Shown: one piece after another, positions 23,138 to 31,878 of the stretch | How positions within the stretch are numbered: the first letter of the stretch is position 1 | Layout of the letters: every line of letters begins with the position of its first letter | From: Rhodococcus sp. Leaf278 | GTDB taxonomy: Bacteria; Actinomycetota; Actinomycetes; Mycobacteriales; Mycobacteriaceae | Direction: 5' to 3' | DNA: 64,000 nt | Assembly: GCF_001426085.1 (NCBI RefSeq) | Contig: NZ_LMRR01000002.1 | Span: 1,585 to 65,584, forward strand | The notes under the pieces: generated by a model | Database searches by the model: none | What the model was told of the DNA's origin: nothing | What the model saw: only the letters and a program-made list of their open reading frames with translations | Made by a program: the position numbers and the translations under genes

Positions 23138-26100
23138 ATGGCCAGGCACAGCACCCCCGACGTCGCGGAAGACCTGTCGGTGATGCAGAAGCTGTCCCGG
23201 CCCACTCGTGAGTGGTTCACCGGCGCTTTTCCAGCTCCTACGTCCGCGCAACTCGGAGCCTGGTCGTCGATCTCGAGCGGCGCTCACACCCTCGTCGTTG
23301 CACCGACCGGATCGGGCAAGACTCTCTCGGCTTTTCTGTGGGCTCTGGACGAATTGGCGCAACTGGGCGCGGACAGCAAGCGCAAGACGAAGGTCCTCTA
23401 CATCTCGCCGCTCAAAGCGCTGGCGGTCGATGTCGAACGCAACCTGCGCGCACCCCTGGTCGGTATCACTCAGACGGCCAAGCGACTCGGCCTCGATCCA
23501 CCCGACATCTCGGTGGGCGTGCGCTCCGGTGACACCAGTGCGGCCGACCGTCGGAACATGATCAAGACTCCCCCGGACATCCTCATCACCACCCCGGAGT
23601 CGCTGTTCCTCATGCTCACCTCGGCAGCGCGAGACATTCTCGCCGAGGTCGACACCGTAATCGTCGACGAGGTACACGCCGTGGCCGGTACCAAGCGCGG
23701 CGCACACCTTGCGGTGTCACTCGAACGTCTCGACGGCATGCTGGACAAGCCTGCGCAGCGCATCGGCCTGTCTGCGACGGTTCGCCCGCACGAGGAGGTC
23801 GGCCGCTTCCTGGCCGGTGCTGCTCCCATCGAGATCGTCGCGCCGCCAGCTCCGAAAACGTTCGATCTGACGGTCCAGGTACCCGTCGAGGACATGACCG
23901 AACTGGGTGTCACCGATCCGAACGCCGATACCTCCGCCGCTCCCCCGGCGCAGGGCTCGATCTGGCCGCACGTCGAGGAGAAGATGGTCGATCTCATCCT
24001 CGAGCACAGTTCGTGCATCGTGTTCGCGAACTCGCGAAGGCTCGCCGAGCGACTCACGGCGCGGCTGAACGAGGTGTATGCCGAGCGAATCGGCGACGGC
24101 GTCGACACTCAACACAAGCCGCCGTCGCAGGTCGGTACTCCCAACGACGTGAACCACGGTGCCGATCCGTTGTTGGCCCGGGCCCACCACGGCAGCGTCA
24201 GCAAGGACCAACGCGCACTGATCGAGGACGACCTCAAGACCGGCAGGCTGCGCTGCGTCGTCGCCACCAGCAGCCTCGAACTCGGAATCGACATGGGCGC
24301 AGTCGATCTGGTCGTTCAGGTCGAGGCACCGCCGTCGGTGGCCAGCGGGCTCCAACGCGTCGGCCGCGCGGGGCACCAGGTCGGCGAGATCTCGAAGGGC
24401 GTGCTGTTCCCCAAACACCGCACCGACCTGATCCACTGTGCGGTCACCGTCGAACGCATGACGTCGGGCAAGATCGAGGCTCTTTTCGTACCCGCCAATC
24501 CCCTCGACGTGCTGGCTCAACAGACCGTCGCGGCGTGCGCACTCGAGCCCATCGACGCCGAGGACTGGTTCGATTCCGTCAGGCGCACAGGCAGTTTCGC
24601 CACCCTGCCCCGATCCGCCTACGAGTCGACCCTGGATCTACTCTCGGGCCGCTACCCCTCGGACGAGTTCGCGGAACTACGGCCACGGCTCGTGTGGGAC
24701 CGCGACGCAAACACCCTCACCGGCCGTCCCGGTTCGCAGCGGTTGGCGGTCACCTCGGGCGGAACCATCCCCGACCGTGGATTGTTCACCGTCTACATGG
24801 TCGGCGAAAAGCAGTCCAGGGTAGGCGAACTCGACGAAGAGATGGTCTACGAATCACGAGTGGGCGATGTCTTCGCGCTCGGTGCCACCAGCTGGCGCAT
24901 CGAGGAGATCACCCACGACCGAGTGTTGGTCAGTCCGGCGTATGGCCAACCGGGCAGGCTCCCGTTCTGGCACGGCGACGGCCTGGGCCGGCCGGCCGAA
25001 CTGGGCCAGGCTCTGGGAGAGTTCCTGCGAAGCACCACCGATCGCAGCAACTTGGCCGAGCGGCTGAGCTCCGACGGTCTCGACGCCAATGCCGTCAACA
25101 ATCTGATTGCGTTGCTCGACGAGCAACTCGAGGCGACGGGTCAACTGCCCACCGACAAGACGATGATCGTCGAGCGGTTTCGCGACGAACTGGGCGACTG
25201 GCGGCTGGTGCTGCACTCGACCTACGGCCAGCAGGTACACGCGCCGTGGGCGCTCGCGGTGGGCGCAAGACTGATCGAGCGCTACGGCATCGACGCCGCC
25301 CCCACGGCCTCCGACGACGGCATCATCGTCCGACTCCCCGATACCGACGATCAGCCGCCCGGCGCGGAGCTGTTCGTGTTCGAGCGCGACGAGATTGCCG
25401 ACATCGTCACCGAGCAGGTCGGCGGATCGGCATTGTTCGCGTCCAGATTTCGCGAATGTGCCGCTCGTGCACTACTTTTGCCTCGTCGCAACCCGGGCAA
25501 GCGGGCACCGCTGTGGCAACAGCGGCAGCGTTCGGCGCAGCTGCTCGACGTGGCACGCAAGTACCCCACGTTCCCGATCCTGCTCGAAACCGTGCGCGAA
25601 TGTCTGCAGGACGTCTACGACCTCCCCGCCCTCGAAGACATCCTGGCCCGCATCGGTCGACGCCAGATCAGGATCGTCGACGTCGAGACACCGTCACCGT
25701 CACCGTTCGCCAATTCGCTGCTGTTCAACTACGTCGGCGCCTTCATGTACGAGGGCGACAGCCCCCTCGCCGAGCGCCGAGCCGCTGCACTGTCACTGGA
25801 CTCCGCACTGCTGGCCGAGTTGCTCGGCCGCGTCGAGCTCCGAGAGTTGCTGGACGACAGCGTCATCACCACCACCGAGCTCGAGTTGCAGAGACTGCCC
25901 GAGGACAGACACGCCAAGGACATCGAAGGTGTGGCGGATCTGCTGCGGCTGCTCGGCCCGTTGACCGTCGAGGAAATCGGCCTGCGCACCAACGGCGACG
26001 AATTTCCGCAGTGGCTCACCGAACTGGCCGATGCCAAGAGAGCGATGGAGGTCTCGTTCGCCGGACAGACCTGGTGGACAGCCATCGAGGACGCGGCTCG

Positions 26101-27712
26101 CCTACGCGATGCGCTCGGCGTTCCACTTCCCATCGGCACCCCGGCCGCGTTCATCGAACCCGTCGACGACCCGCTGGTCGACCTGATCAGCCGGTACGCC
26201 CGAACCCACGGACCCTTTACCCTCGACGACGCGGCGGCGCGGTTCGGTGTCGGTACCGCCGTGGTACGCGACGTCCTGCGCAGGCTTGCCGTCGACAAAC
26301 GCGTCGTCGAAGGCGAATTCCGTCCCGGTGCCACGGGCAGCGAGTGGTGCGACGCCGAGGTTCTTCGCAGACTGCGGCGTCGATCCCTCGCAGCGGCACG
26401 GCAGGAAGTCGAACCCGTCTCCACTGCCACGCTCGGCCGGTTCCTGCCGGCCTGGCAGCACGTGGACAGTCGACGCCTGAGCGGAATCGACGGTGTCGCA
26501 ACCGTGATCGAACAGCTTGCGGGCGTGCCGGTTCCGGCGTCGGCGTGGGAGTCTCTCGTGCTCTCCTCCCGTATCAGCGACTACAGCCCCGCCATGCTCG
26601 ACGAGTTGACCTCCACCGGCGAAGTTCTGTGGGCGGGGCACGGAGCAATCTCGTCCAAGGACGGCTGGGTGAGCCTGCACATGGCCGACACCGCGCCACT
26701 GACTTTGGTGCCCGCCGCCGAATCGGATCTGTCGGAATTGCAGATTCGCATCCAGGACGCAGTCGCGGGTGGCGGTGCGTACTTCTTCCGGCAGCTCTCC
26801 GACACCGTCGGTAGCACTGACGACACCGCTCTGCAGGCTGCGCTCTGGGAGCTGGTGTGGGCCGGACGGCTCAGCAACGACACGTTCGCGCCACTGCGAG
26901 CGTTGTTGAATTCCACCACCACTCGCTCGGCTCCGAGTCATCGTGCACCGCGTCGAACTCCGCGCTTGCGTTCCTACCGTCAGTTCGAGCGGCCGTCCCT
27001 GCCCACCCGCACCGGCCCCCCGACTGCCGGCGGCCGGTGGTCGCGATTACCCGAGCTCGAACCCGACCTCACCGTCCGCGCTCATGCCACCGCCGACGTA
27101 CTGCTCGAGCGCTACGGCGTGGTGACCCGCGGATCGGTGATGAACGAAGGGGTCCCCGGCGGATTCGCCACGATGTACAAGGTGCTGACCGGGTTCGAGG
27201 ATTCCGGCCGCTGCCGGCGGGGCTACTTCGTCGATTCGCTCGGCGGCGCTCAGTTCTCCACCTCCGACGTCGTCGACCGGTTACGCAGCTACGACGAACC
27301 GAAGAAGAACGCCACCGCTGTCGTGCTCGCATCGTGCGATCCGGCCAACCCCTACGGCGGCGCACTGCCCTGGCCGAAAGCCGGCAGCGGCGAGGCCGGT
27401 GGCACAGAGAAGCCGGACGAGACGACGAAGCATCGCCCGGGCCGTAAAGCCGGCGCGTTGGTCGTTCTCGTCCGAGGCGAATTGACGATGTTCGTCGAAC
27501 GCGGCGGGAAGTCGGTGCTGACGTTCGGCGAAAATGCCGAGGACATCGGCGCTGCAGCAACCGCATTGGCGGCTACCGTCCGGCGCGGGGGTGTCGACAA
27601 GTTGCTGGTCGAGCGGATCAATGGTCACGACATCCACGGCACGGACTTCTCCAAGACGCTGACCGAGGCCGGTTTCTCGGCAACACCACGTGGGCTTCGC
27701 TTGCGCCGCTGA
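23138..27712 (+). CDS. lhr: Large DEAD/H-box helicase Lhr
   Basis: 1524 residues, full Lhr length. RecA-like helicase motifs are in order: Walker A APTGSGKT (55-62), motif II DEVH (177-180), SATVRP (motif III) and the C-terminal helicase motifs including RVGRAGHQVG. The long C-terminal Lhr-specific region (winged helix, beta barrel and the DUF4145-like part) follows to the end. Mycobacterial Lhr is a DNA-dependent ATPase and 3'-5' helicase involved in DNA repair. The frame is open from 22271, but homology begins at the ATG at 23138. nei follows after 44 nt, as in mycobacteria, so they are probably one repair unit. Confidence 0.95.
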   Translation: MARHSTPDVAEDLSVMQKLSRPTREWFTGAFPAPTSAQLGAWSSISSGAHTLVVAPTGSGKTLSAFLWALDELAQLGADSKRKTKVLYISPLKALAVDVERNLRAPLVGITQTAKRLGLDPPDISVGVRSGDTSAADRRNMIKTPPDILITTPESLFLMLTSAARDILAEVDTVIVDEVHAVAGTKRGAHLAVSLERLDGMLDKPAQRIGLSATVRPHEEVGRFLAGAAPIEIVAPPAPKTFDLTVQVPVEDMTELGVTDPNADTSAAPPAQGSIWPHVEEKMVDLILEHSSCIVFANSRRLAERLTARLNEVYAERIGDGVDTQHKPPSQVGTPNDVNHGADPLLARAHHGSVSKDQRALIEDDLKTGRLRCVVATSSLELGIDMGAVDLVVQVEAPPSVASGLQRVGRAGHQVGEISKGVLFPKHRTDLIHCAVTVERMTSGKIEALFVPANPLDVLAQQTVAACALEPIDAEDWFDSVRRTGSFATLPRSAYESTLDLLSGRYPSDEFAELRPRLVWDRDANTLTGRPGSQRLAVTSGGTIPDRGLFTVYMVGEKQSRVGELDEEMVYESRVGDVFALGATSWRIEEITHDRVLVSPAYGQPGRLPFWHGDGLGRPAELGQALGEFLRSTTDRSNLAERLSSDGLDANAVNNLIALLDEQLEATGQLPTDKTMIVERFRDELGDWRLVLHSTYGQQVHAPWALAVGARLIERYGIDAAPTASDDGIIVRLPDTDDQPPGAELFVFERDEIADIVTEQVGGSALFASRFRECAARALLLPRRNPGKRAPLWQQRQRSAQLLDVARKYPTFPILLETVRECLQDVYDLPALEDILARIGRRQIRIVDVETPSPSPFANSLLFNYVGAFMYEGDSPLAERRAAALSLDSALLAELLGRVELRELLDDSVITTTELELQRLPEDRHAKDIEGVADLLRLLGPLTVEEIGLRTNGDEFPQWLTELADAKRAMEVSFAGQTWWTAIEDAARLRDALGVPLPIGTPAAFIEPVDDPLVDLISRYARTHGPFTLDDAAARFGVGTAVVRDVLRRLAVDKRVVEGEFRPGATGSEWCDAEVLRRLRRRSLAAARQEVEPVSTATLGRFLPAWQHVDSRRLSGIDGVATVIEQLAGVPVPASAWESLVLSSRISDYSPAMLDELTSTGEVLWAGHGAISSKDGWVSLHMADTAPLTLVPAAESDLSELQIRIQDAVAGGGAYFFRQLSDTVGSTDDTALQAALWELVWAGRLSNDTFAPLRALLNSTTTRSAPSHRAPRRTPRLRSYRQFERPSLPTRTGPPTAGGRWSRLPELEPDLTVRAHATADVLLERYGVVTRGSVMNEGVPGGFATMYKVLTGFEDSGRCRRGYFVDSLGGAQFSTSDVVDRLRSYDEPKKNATAVVLASCDPANPYGGALPWPKAGSGEAGGTEKPDETTKHRPGRKAGALVVLVRGELTMFVERGGKSVLTFGENAEDIGAAATALAATVRRGGVDKLLVERINGHDIHGTDFSKTLTEAGFSATPRGLRLRR

Positions 27713-27756
27713 ATCATCCGTGACCGAGAAGAACACCAGAGAGGACACCGACACCG

Positions 27757-28539
27757 ATGCCCGAGGGCGATACGGTCTGGCGCGCGGCCAACACTCTGCG
27801 GGCGGCGCTGGAAGGCCAGCAACTCACCACCTGTGATGTGCGCGTACCACGTTATGCCACAGTGGATTTCACCGGCAAGACGGTCGACTCTGTCGCGTCG
27901 CGCGGCAAGCATCTGCTGATTCGAGTCGGCGGCTATTCCATCCATTCGCACCTGAAGATGGAGGGCACCTGGCACGTCTATGCACCCGGTGCGAGGTGGC
28001 GTCGCCCGGCGTTCCAGGCCCGCATCATCTTGAACACCGCGACCGCGCAGGCCATCGGGTTCGAACTCGGAGTGCTCGACATCATCGAGGACGAGGAGGA
28101 GGCCGTCGGATACCTCGGACCCGACCTGCTCGGTACGGACTGGGACCCAGAAGCCGCCCTGACCAATCTGAAATCGGATCCGGCCCGGCCGATAGGGCTC
28201 GCGCTGCTCGATCAGCGCAACATCGCCGGGCTCGGCAACGTCTATCGAAACGAGATCTGTTTTCTGCGCGGAGTCGACCCACGTACACCGGTCGGCGACG
28301 CCGGCGACCTGAAGAAGACGATCGACCTGTCCTATCGATTGATCATGGCCAACAAGGATCGGAACCAACGTGTCACCACCGGAGATCGACGGGCGGGTCG
28401 TCATTTCTGGGTGTACGGCCGAGAGAACAAGCCGTGCCGACGGTGCGGAACCACCATCGAGTTCGGTCTGATCGGCGACAACCCGCTCGAGGAGCGGCAG
28501 ATCTACCACTGCCCGCACTGCCAACCCGGACCCGTCTGA
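27757..28539 (+). CDS. nei: Fpg/Nei family DNA glycosylase (endonuclease VIII-like)
   Basis: 260 residues. The catalytic N-terminus PEGDTVW (Pro after Met, then Glu) is intact. The helix-two-turn-helix has GLGNVYRNEICF, and a C-terminal zinc finger has cysteines 227, 230, 252 and 255. These enzymes remove oxidised pyrimidines and nick the abasic site. The form PEGDTVWRAA is typical of actinobacterial Nei2-type proteins. GAGGA is 11 nt before the ATG, and the gene follows lhr in the same direction. Confidence 0.92.
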   Translation: MPEGDTVWRAANTLRAALEGQQLTTCDVRVPRYATVDFTGKTVDSVASRGKHLLIRVGGYSIHSHLKMEGTWHVYAPGARWRRPAFQARIILNTATAQAIGFELGVLDIIEDEEEAVGYLGPDLLGTDWDPEAALTNLKSDPARPIGLALLDQRNIAGLGNVYRNEICFLRGVDPRTPVGDAGDLKKTIDLSYRLIMANKDRNQRVTTGDRRAGRHFWVYGRENKPCRRCGTTIEFGLIGDNPLEERQIYHCPHCQPGPV

Positions 28540-28589
28540 CGGTGTTCTGTCAGCGAAGACCAAGCCTGCTCACAGCTTCGCCGATCACC

Positions 28590-28691
28590 ATGGAACGCAT
28601 GCTCACACTTGCGATACTCACCCTGCTGGTCATGGCCGTCTCCGGCGCGACGGCGGTTCACGCACCGAAGACACTGGTTCGAGCGCGCTGA
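28590..28691 (+). CDS. Possible 33-residue membrane peptide
   Basis: A short frame starts at ATG 28590 and encodes MERMLTLAILTLLVMAVSGA followed by 13 residues ending LVRAR, that is one hydrophobic helix with a basic tail. It ends two nucleotides before the convergent glpD stop. No ribosome binding site is visible and the frame is too short to judge by codon use, so it may be chance. Confidence 0.22.
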   Translation: MERMLTLAILTLLVMAVSGATAVHAPKTLVRAR

Positions 28692-28692
28692 C

Positions 28693-30423
28693 TCAGAACC
28701 CGCGAACCGGTTCCAGGATTTCCTGTCGGGCTTCCGGAGCGACGACCCGCAGCGCGTCTGCCGACTCGTCGTCGGGCTGGCGCTGCGACTCGATCTCGGC
28801 CTCCACCCGGGCGCGGTAGGTTTCGACTTCACGATCGACCATGGCCTCGTCCCATCCCAGAACGGGTGCGATCAACGCTGCCACCTGACCCGCGCAGTTC
28901 ATCCCACGATGCGAGTACTCGATGGAAATTCGGGTGCGACGCGACAGCACGTCCTCCAGATGCAACGCGCCTTCCGCGGCAGCTGCGTACACCACCTCCA
29001 CCTGGAGGTATGCCGGTGCATCGGTGAGTGGTTGCAGCAGTTCGGGTTTGCCGTCGGCCATGGCCAGCACCTCGTCGATCAACGAACCGTATCGATCGAG
29101 CAGATGCGTCACCCGATGCGGATGCAAGTTGTACATCTCGCCCAGATGCGGTGCCTGATTGACCAGAGCGAAATAGCCGTCGGCACCGACGAGGGGCACC
29201 TTCTCGGTGATCGATGACGCCACCCGCACCGGGATGTCCTCCGCGGCCAGATCGACGGCGTCCTCGGCCATCACTCGGTAGGTCGTGTACTTGCCGCCGG
29301 CGATGGCGATCAGTCCCGGCGCCACACGAGCGACCGCATGCTCGCGGGAGAGCTTGGAGGTCTCGTCACTCTCGCCTGCCAGCAGCGGCCGCAGGCCCGC
29401 GTACACACCGTCGATGTCCTCGTGGGTGAGCGGGGTGACGAGCACGCCGTTGACCTCACCCAGGATGTAGTCGATGTCGGCTTTGGTCGCGGCCGGATGG
29501 GCAAGATCGAGATTCCAGTCGGTGTCGGTGGTACCGATGATCCAGTGCGCACCCCACGGGATGATGAAGAGGACGGACTTGTCGGTGCGCAAAATGATCG
29601 CCGCCTCGCTGACGATTCGATCGCGGGGCACCACGATGTGCACGCCCTTCGAGGCTCTTACCCGGAACCGTCCGCGCATGTTGGACAGGGCTTGGATCTC
29701 GTCGGTCCACACTCCGGCGGCATTGATCACCACGTGTGCGCGCACCTCGGTGGTGGCACCGGTCTCGGAATCTCGGACTCGCACACCCGACACCCGATCT
29801 GCCTCACGGAGGAACCCGACGACCTGGGTGGATGTGCGAACCACCGCGCCGTAGTGAGCAGCCGTTCTGGCGACCGTCATGGTGTGCCGGGCATCGTCGA
29901 CGACGGTGTCGTAGTACCGAATTCCGCCGATCAGCGACTTCCGTTTGATGCCGGGCGACATCCGCAATGCGCCGGAACGCGTCAGATGCTTCTGCTGCGG
30001 AACCGATTTGGCCCCACCCATTCGGTCGTAGAGAAAGATGCCCGCGGCGATGTACGGGCGCTCCCACAGGCGATGGGTGAGCGGAAACAGGAATTTCAAC
30101 GGCTTGACCAGGTGCGGTGCAAGCGTCGACAGTGACAGTTCCCTCTCGTGCAGCGCCTCGCGCACGAGACCGAACTCGAGCTGCTCGAGGTAGCGAAGAC
30201 CGCCGTGGAACATCTTCGACGAGCGAGACGAGGTGCCCGACGCGTAATCTCGAGCCTCGACCAGAGCGACTTTCAGTCCCCGCGTCGCCGCGTCGAGGGC
30301 CGCACCGGAGCCGACGACGCCACCGCCGACGACCACGACGTCGAACTGCTCGGTTCCGAGCTGATCCCACGCCTCCACCCGCTGAGTCGGTCCGAGGAAC
30401 TTCGTGTTCGATCGGTTGCTCAC
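28693..30423 (-). CDS. glpD: Aerobic glycerol-3-phosphate dehydrogenase
   Basis: 576 residues. The N-terminal FAD-binding motif is VVVVGGGVVGSGAALDAATRG, followed by the family signature GTSSRSSKMFHGGLRYLEQ and the later HVVINAAGVWTDEIQ, and the DAO_C domain at about 430-560. The enzyme is membrane-associated and transfers electrons from glycerol-3-phosphate to the quinone pool, giving dihydroxyacetone phosphate. The GTG start has GGGAG 8 nt upstream. Mycobacteria keep this gene (glpD2) next to lpdA; here an aminotransferase gene lies between. Confidence 0.94.
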   Translation of the reverse strand: MSNRSNTKFLGPTQRVEAWDQLGTEQFDVVVVGGGVVGSGAALDAATRGLKVALVEARDYASGTSSRSSKMFHGGLRYLEQLEFGLVREALHERELSLSTLAPHLVKPLKFLFPLTHRLWERPYIAAGIFLYDRMGGAKSVPQQKHLTRSGALRMSPGIKRKSLIGGIRYYDTVVDDARHTMTVARTAAHYGAVVRTSTQVVGFLREADRVSGVRVRDSETGATTEVRAHVVINAAGVWTDEIQALSNMRGRFRVRASKGVHIVVPRDRIVSEAAIILRTDKSVLFIIPWGAHWIIGTTDTDWNLDLAHPAATKADIDYILGEVNGVLVTPLTHEDIDGVYAGLRPLLAGESDETSKLSREHAVARVAPGLIAIAGGKYTTYRVMAEDAVDLAAEDIPVRVASSITEKVPLVGADGYFALVNQAPHLGEMYNLHPHRVTHLLDRYGSLIDEVLAMADGKPELLQPLTDAPAYLQVEVVYAAAAEGALHLEDVLSRRTRISIEYSHRGMNCAGQVAALIAPVLGWDEAMVDREVETYRARVEAEIESQRQPDDESADALRVVAPEARQEILEPVRGF

Positions 30424-30518
30424 TGTGACGCTCCCTATCCGTCGAAAAACCCCGGCACACTACGTGCATGTCAGGTTACCGCCCCAGGTCTGCCAGGCGC
30501 AGAACCTGCTGACGACGC

Positions 30519-31739
30519 TCAGGGCACTCGAATGGCCTCGTGTGCGCTGCCCAATCGCCGAACCGCATCCGCCAGCTCCTTCGGGGCAGATCCCGCGAAG
30601 CTCAACCGAAGCGAACGCCCGTATTGCTCGGCCGACGCGAACGCGGAACCGGGAACGAAAGCGACTCCATGCTCCAGGGCGGCCTCGAGCAACGCGCTCG
30701 TGTCGGTCCCGTCCTCGAACGTGGCCCAGGCGAACATTCCGCCCGTCGGGCGCGAGACCGTGAGCCCAGAGAACTGGGCGTCGAGCGCGCCGGTCAATGC
30801 CATTGCACGGCAGGCATACTCGCGACGCAGTGTCGTCAAGTGCGTGTCCAACCACGCAGTGTCGCCCAGCATGTTCGCTGCCATCAGCTGCGTCATCGAG
30901 GAACCGCACAGATCCGCACCCTGCTTGAGGAGCTCCACAGCTGCACACACGTCGGGCGGTGCGACGAACCAGCCGACGCGCAGAGTAGGAGCCAGGATCT
31001 TCGATGCACTGGACAGCCGAATGACTCGATCACCGAAACAGGCTATCGGCCGTGGCGGAGCGCCCGTACCCTGCGTTGGGTCCGTTGCGGCGAACCAGAT
31101 CTCGCCGTACGGGTCGTCCTCGATCACCCAGAATCCGTAGTGATCGGCCAGCGCGGCGAGGTGCCGCCGACGCTGCTCACTCATCGTGACCCCGCGAGGA
31201 TTGTGGAAGTTCGCCACCGTGTGGACCACGGCTGGGCGCAGGCCCGCCGTCAACCGTCGTTCCAGTTCGGCGGTATCCATTCCGTCGGCGTCGATGGGGA
31301 TGGCCACGATCCGCGCTTCGGCGATCGAGAACACCTGCAGCGCACCGATATACGCGGGTTCGTCGACGACGACGACGGCACCCGGGTCGATCAGTGCCTG
31401 CGCGAGCAGGGTCAGGGCCTGCTGCGATCCGTGCGTGACGGCGACGGTGTCCGTCGGAACCGTCACTCCCCCACGCACAGCGCTCTCTCGGGACGCGATC
31501 ACACTACGCAGCGTGCGATGACCGGCGGTCTCGCAGTATTGGACGGAATCGGGGCTCCGCAGCACCGCTTCGGCAGCTGCCGCGATGCGGTCGATCGGGA
31601 TCAGATCCGTGGCCGGTAGACCGCCCGCCAGGCTGATGACGTCGTCGCGAGCGGTGAGGGCAAGAAGATCACGGATGGCCGAGCTGGACAGCGACGCGGT
31701 GCGTCGGGCCAAGCCGCCAGGAAAGTGAGTAGAAGACAT
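30519..31739 (-). CDS. PLP-dependent aminotransferase (fold type I, LysN/2-aminoadipate-type)
   Basis: 406 residues. LARRTASLSSSAIRDLL and ISLAGGLPATDLIP at the N-terminus match the 2-aminoadipate/MocR-like aminotransferase group. The core has HGSQQALTLLAQALIDPGA, VANFHNPRGVTMS, EDDPYGEIWF and the PLP lysine in LSSASKILAPTLRVGW. The GntR helix-turn-helix of MocR proteins is absent, so it is an enzyme, not a regulator. The substrate could be an alpha-amino acid such as aminoadipate or an aromatic or branched one. The ATG at 31739 has GGAG 8-9 nt upstream. It interrupts the usual glpD-lpdA order. Confidence 0.83.
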   Translation of the reverse strand: MSSTHFPGGLARRTASLSSSAIRDLLALTARDDVISLAGGLPATDLIPIDRIAAAAEAVLRSPDSVQYCETAGHRTLRSVIASRESAVRGGVTVPTDTVAVTHGSQQALTLLAQALIDPGAVVVVDEPAYIGALQVFSIAEARIVAIPIDADGMDTAELERRLTAGLRPAVVHTVANFHNPRGVTMSEQRRRHLAALADHYGFWVIEDDPYGEIWFAATDPTQGTGAPPRPIACFGDRVIRLSSASKILAPTLRVGWFVAPPDVCAAVELLKQGADLCGSSMTQLMAANMLGDTAWLDTHLTTLRREYACRAMALTGALDAQFSGLTVSRPTGGMFAWATFEDGTDTSALLEAALEHGVAFVPGSAFASAEQYGRSLRLSFAGSAPKELADAVRRLGSAHEAIRVP

Positions 31740-31791
31740 GAAAGAGACTCCGGGGCAGCAGGAACGAGGGAACGGCCCGCGGATCCGCTGA

Positions 31792-31830
31792 GTCGAGGAG
31801 AGAGCGGACGGGTGTGTCCGCTCCCTCGAC
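31792..31830. other. Stem-loop in the lpdA/aminotransferase gap (terminator or leader structure)
   Basis: gagcggac (31802-31809) pairs with gtccgctc (31816-31823) around a 6-nt loop, and gtcgag/ctcgac extend the stem outside a small internal loop. On the minus strand it lies after lpdA and before the aminotransferase gene. It could end lpdA transcripts or fold in the aminotransferase leader. There is no T-run. Confidence 0.5.
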
Positions 31831-31863
31831 TGTCTCACGTGCTACCGAAATATGAAACGCAAT

Positions 31864-31878
31864 TCTCACATTGTGAGA
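31864..31878. promoter_or_regulatory. 15-bp palindrome upstream of the aminotransferase (candidate operator)
   Basis: TCTCACA-T-TGTGAGA is a perfect dyad starting directly after the lpdA stop codon and about 125 nt upstream of the aminotransferase ATG. An A/T-rich promoter-like stretch (ttgcgtttcatattt on the minus strand) follows it toward the gene. The regulator is not identifiable. Confidence 0.4.

Noticed and set aside
25681-25710. Short GTCACC-type repeat (ccgtcaccgtcaccg) that looked like a microsatellite.
   Set aside because: It lies within the lhr coding frame, encodes Ser-Pro-Ser-Pro and is only two or three units long.
24013-26814. A 933-residue open frame within lhr in another phase.
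   Set aside because: Its product is a run of Arg, Pro and Gly with no domain, typical of a shadow frame in high-GC coding DNA, whereas the lhr frame has all helicase motifs.
28540-28590. GCGAAG/CTTCGC inverted repeat after nei as a terminator.
   Set aside because: The stem is only six pairs with a 17-nt loop and no T-run; too weak to call.
30519-31739. MocR-type transcriptional regulator as identity of the aminotransferase-fold protein.
   Set aside because: The protein begins directly with the aminotransferase domain and has no GntR helix-turn-helix, so it is an enzyme.
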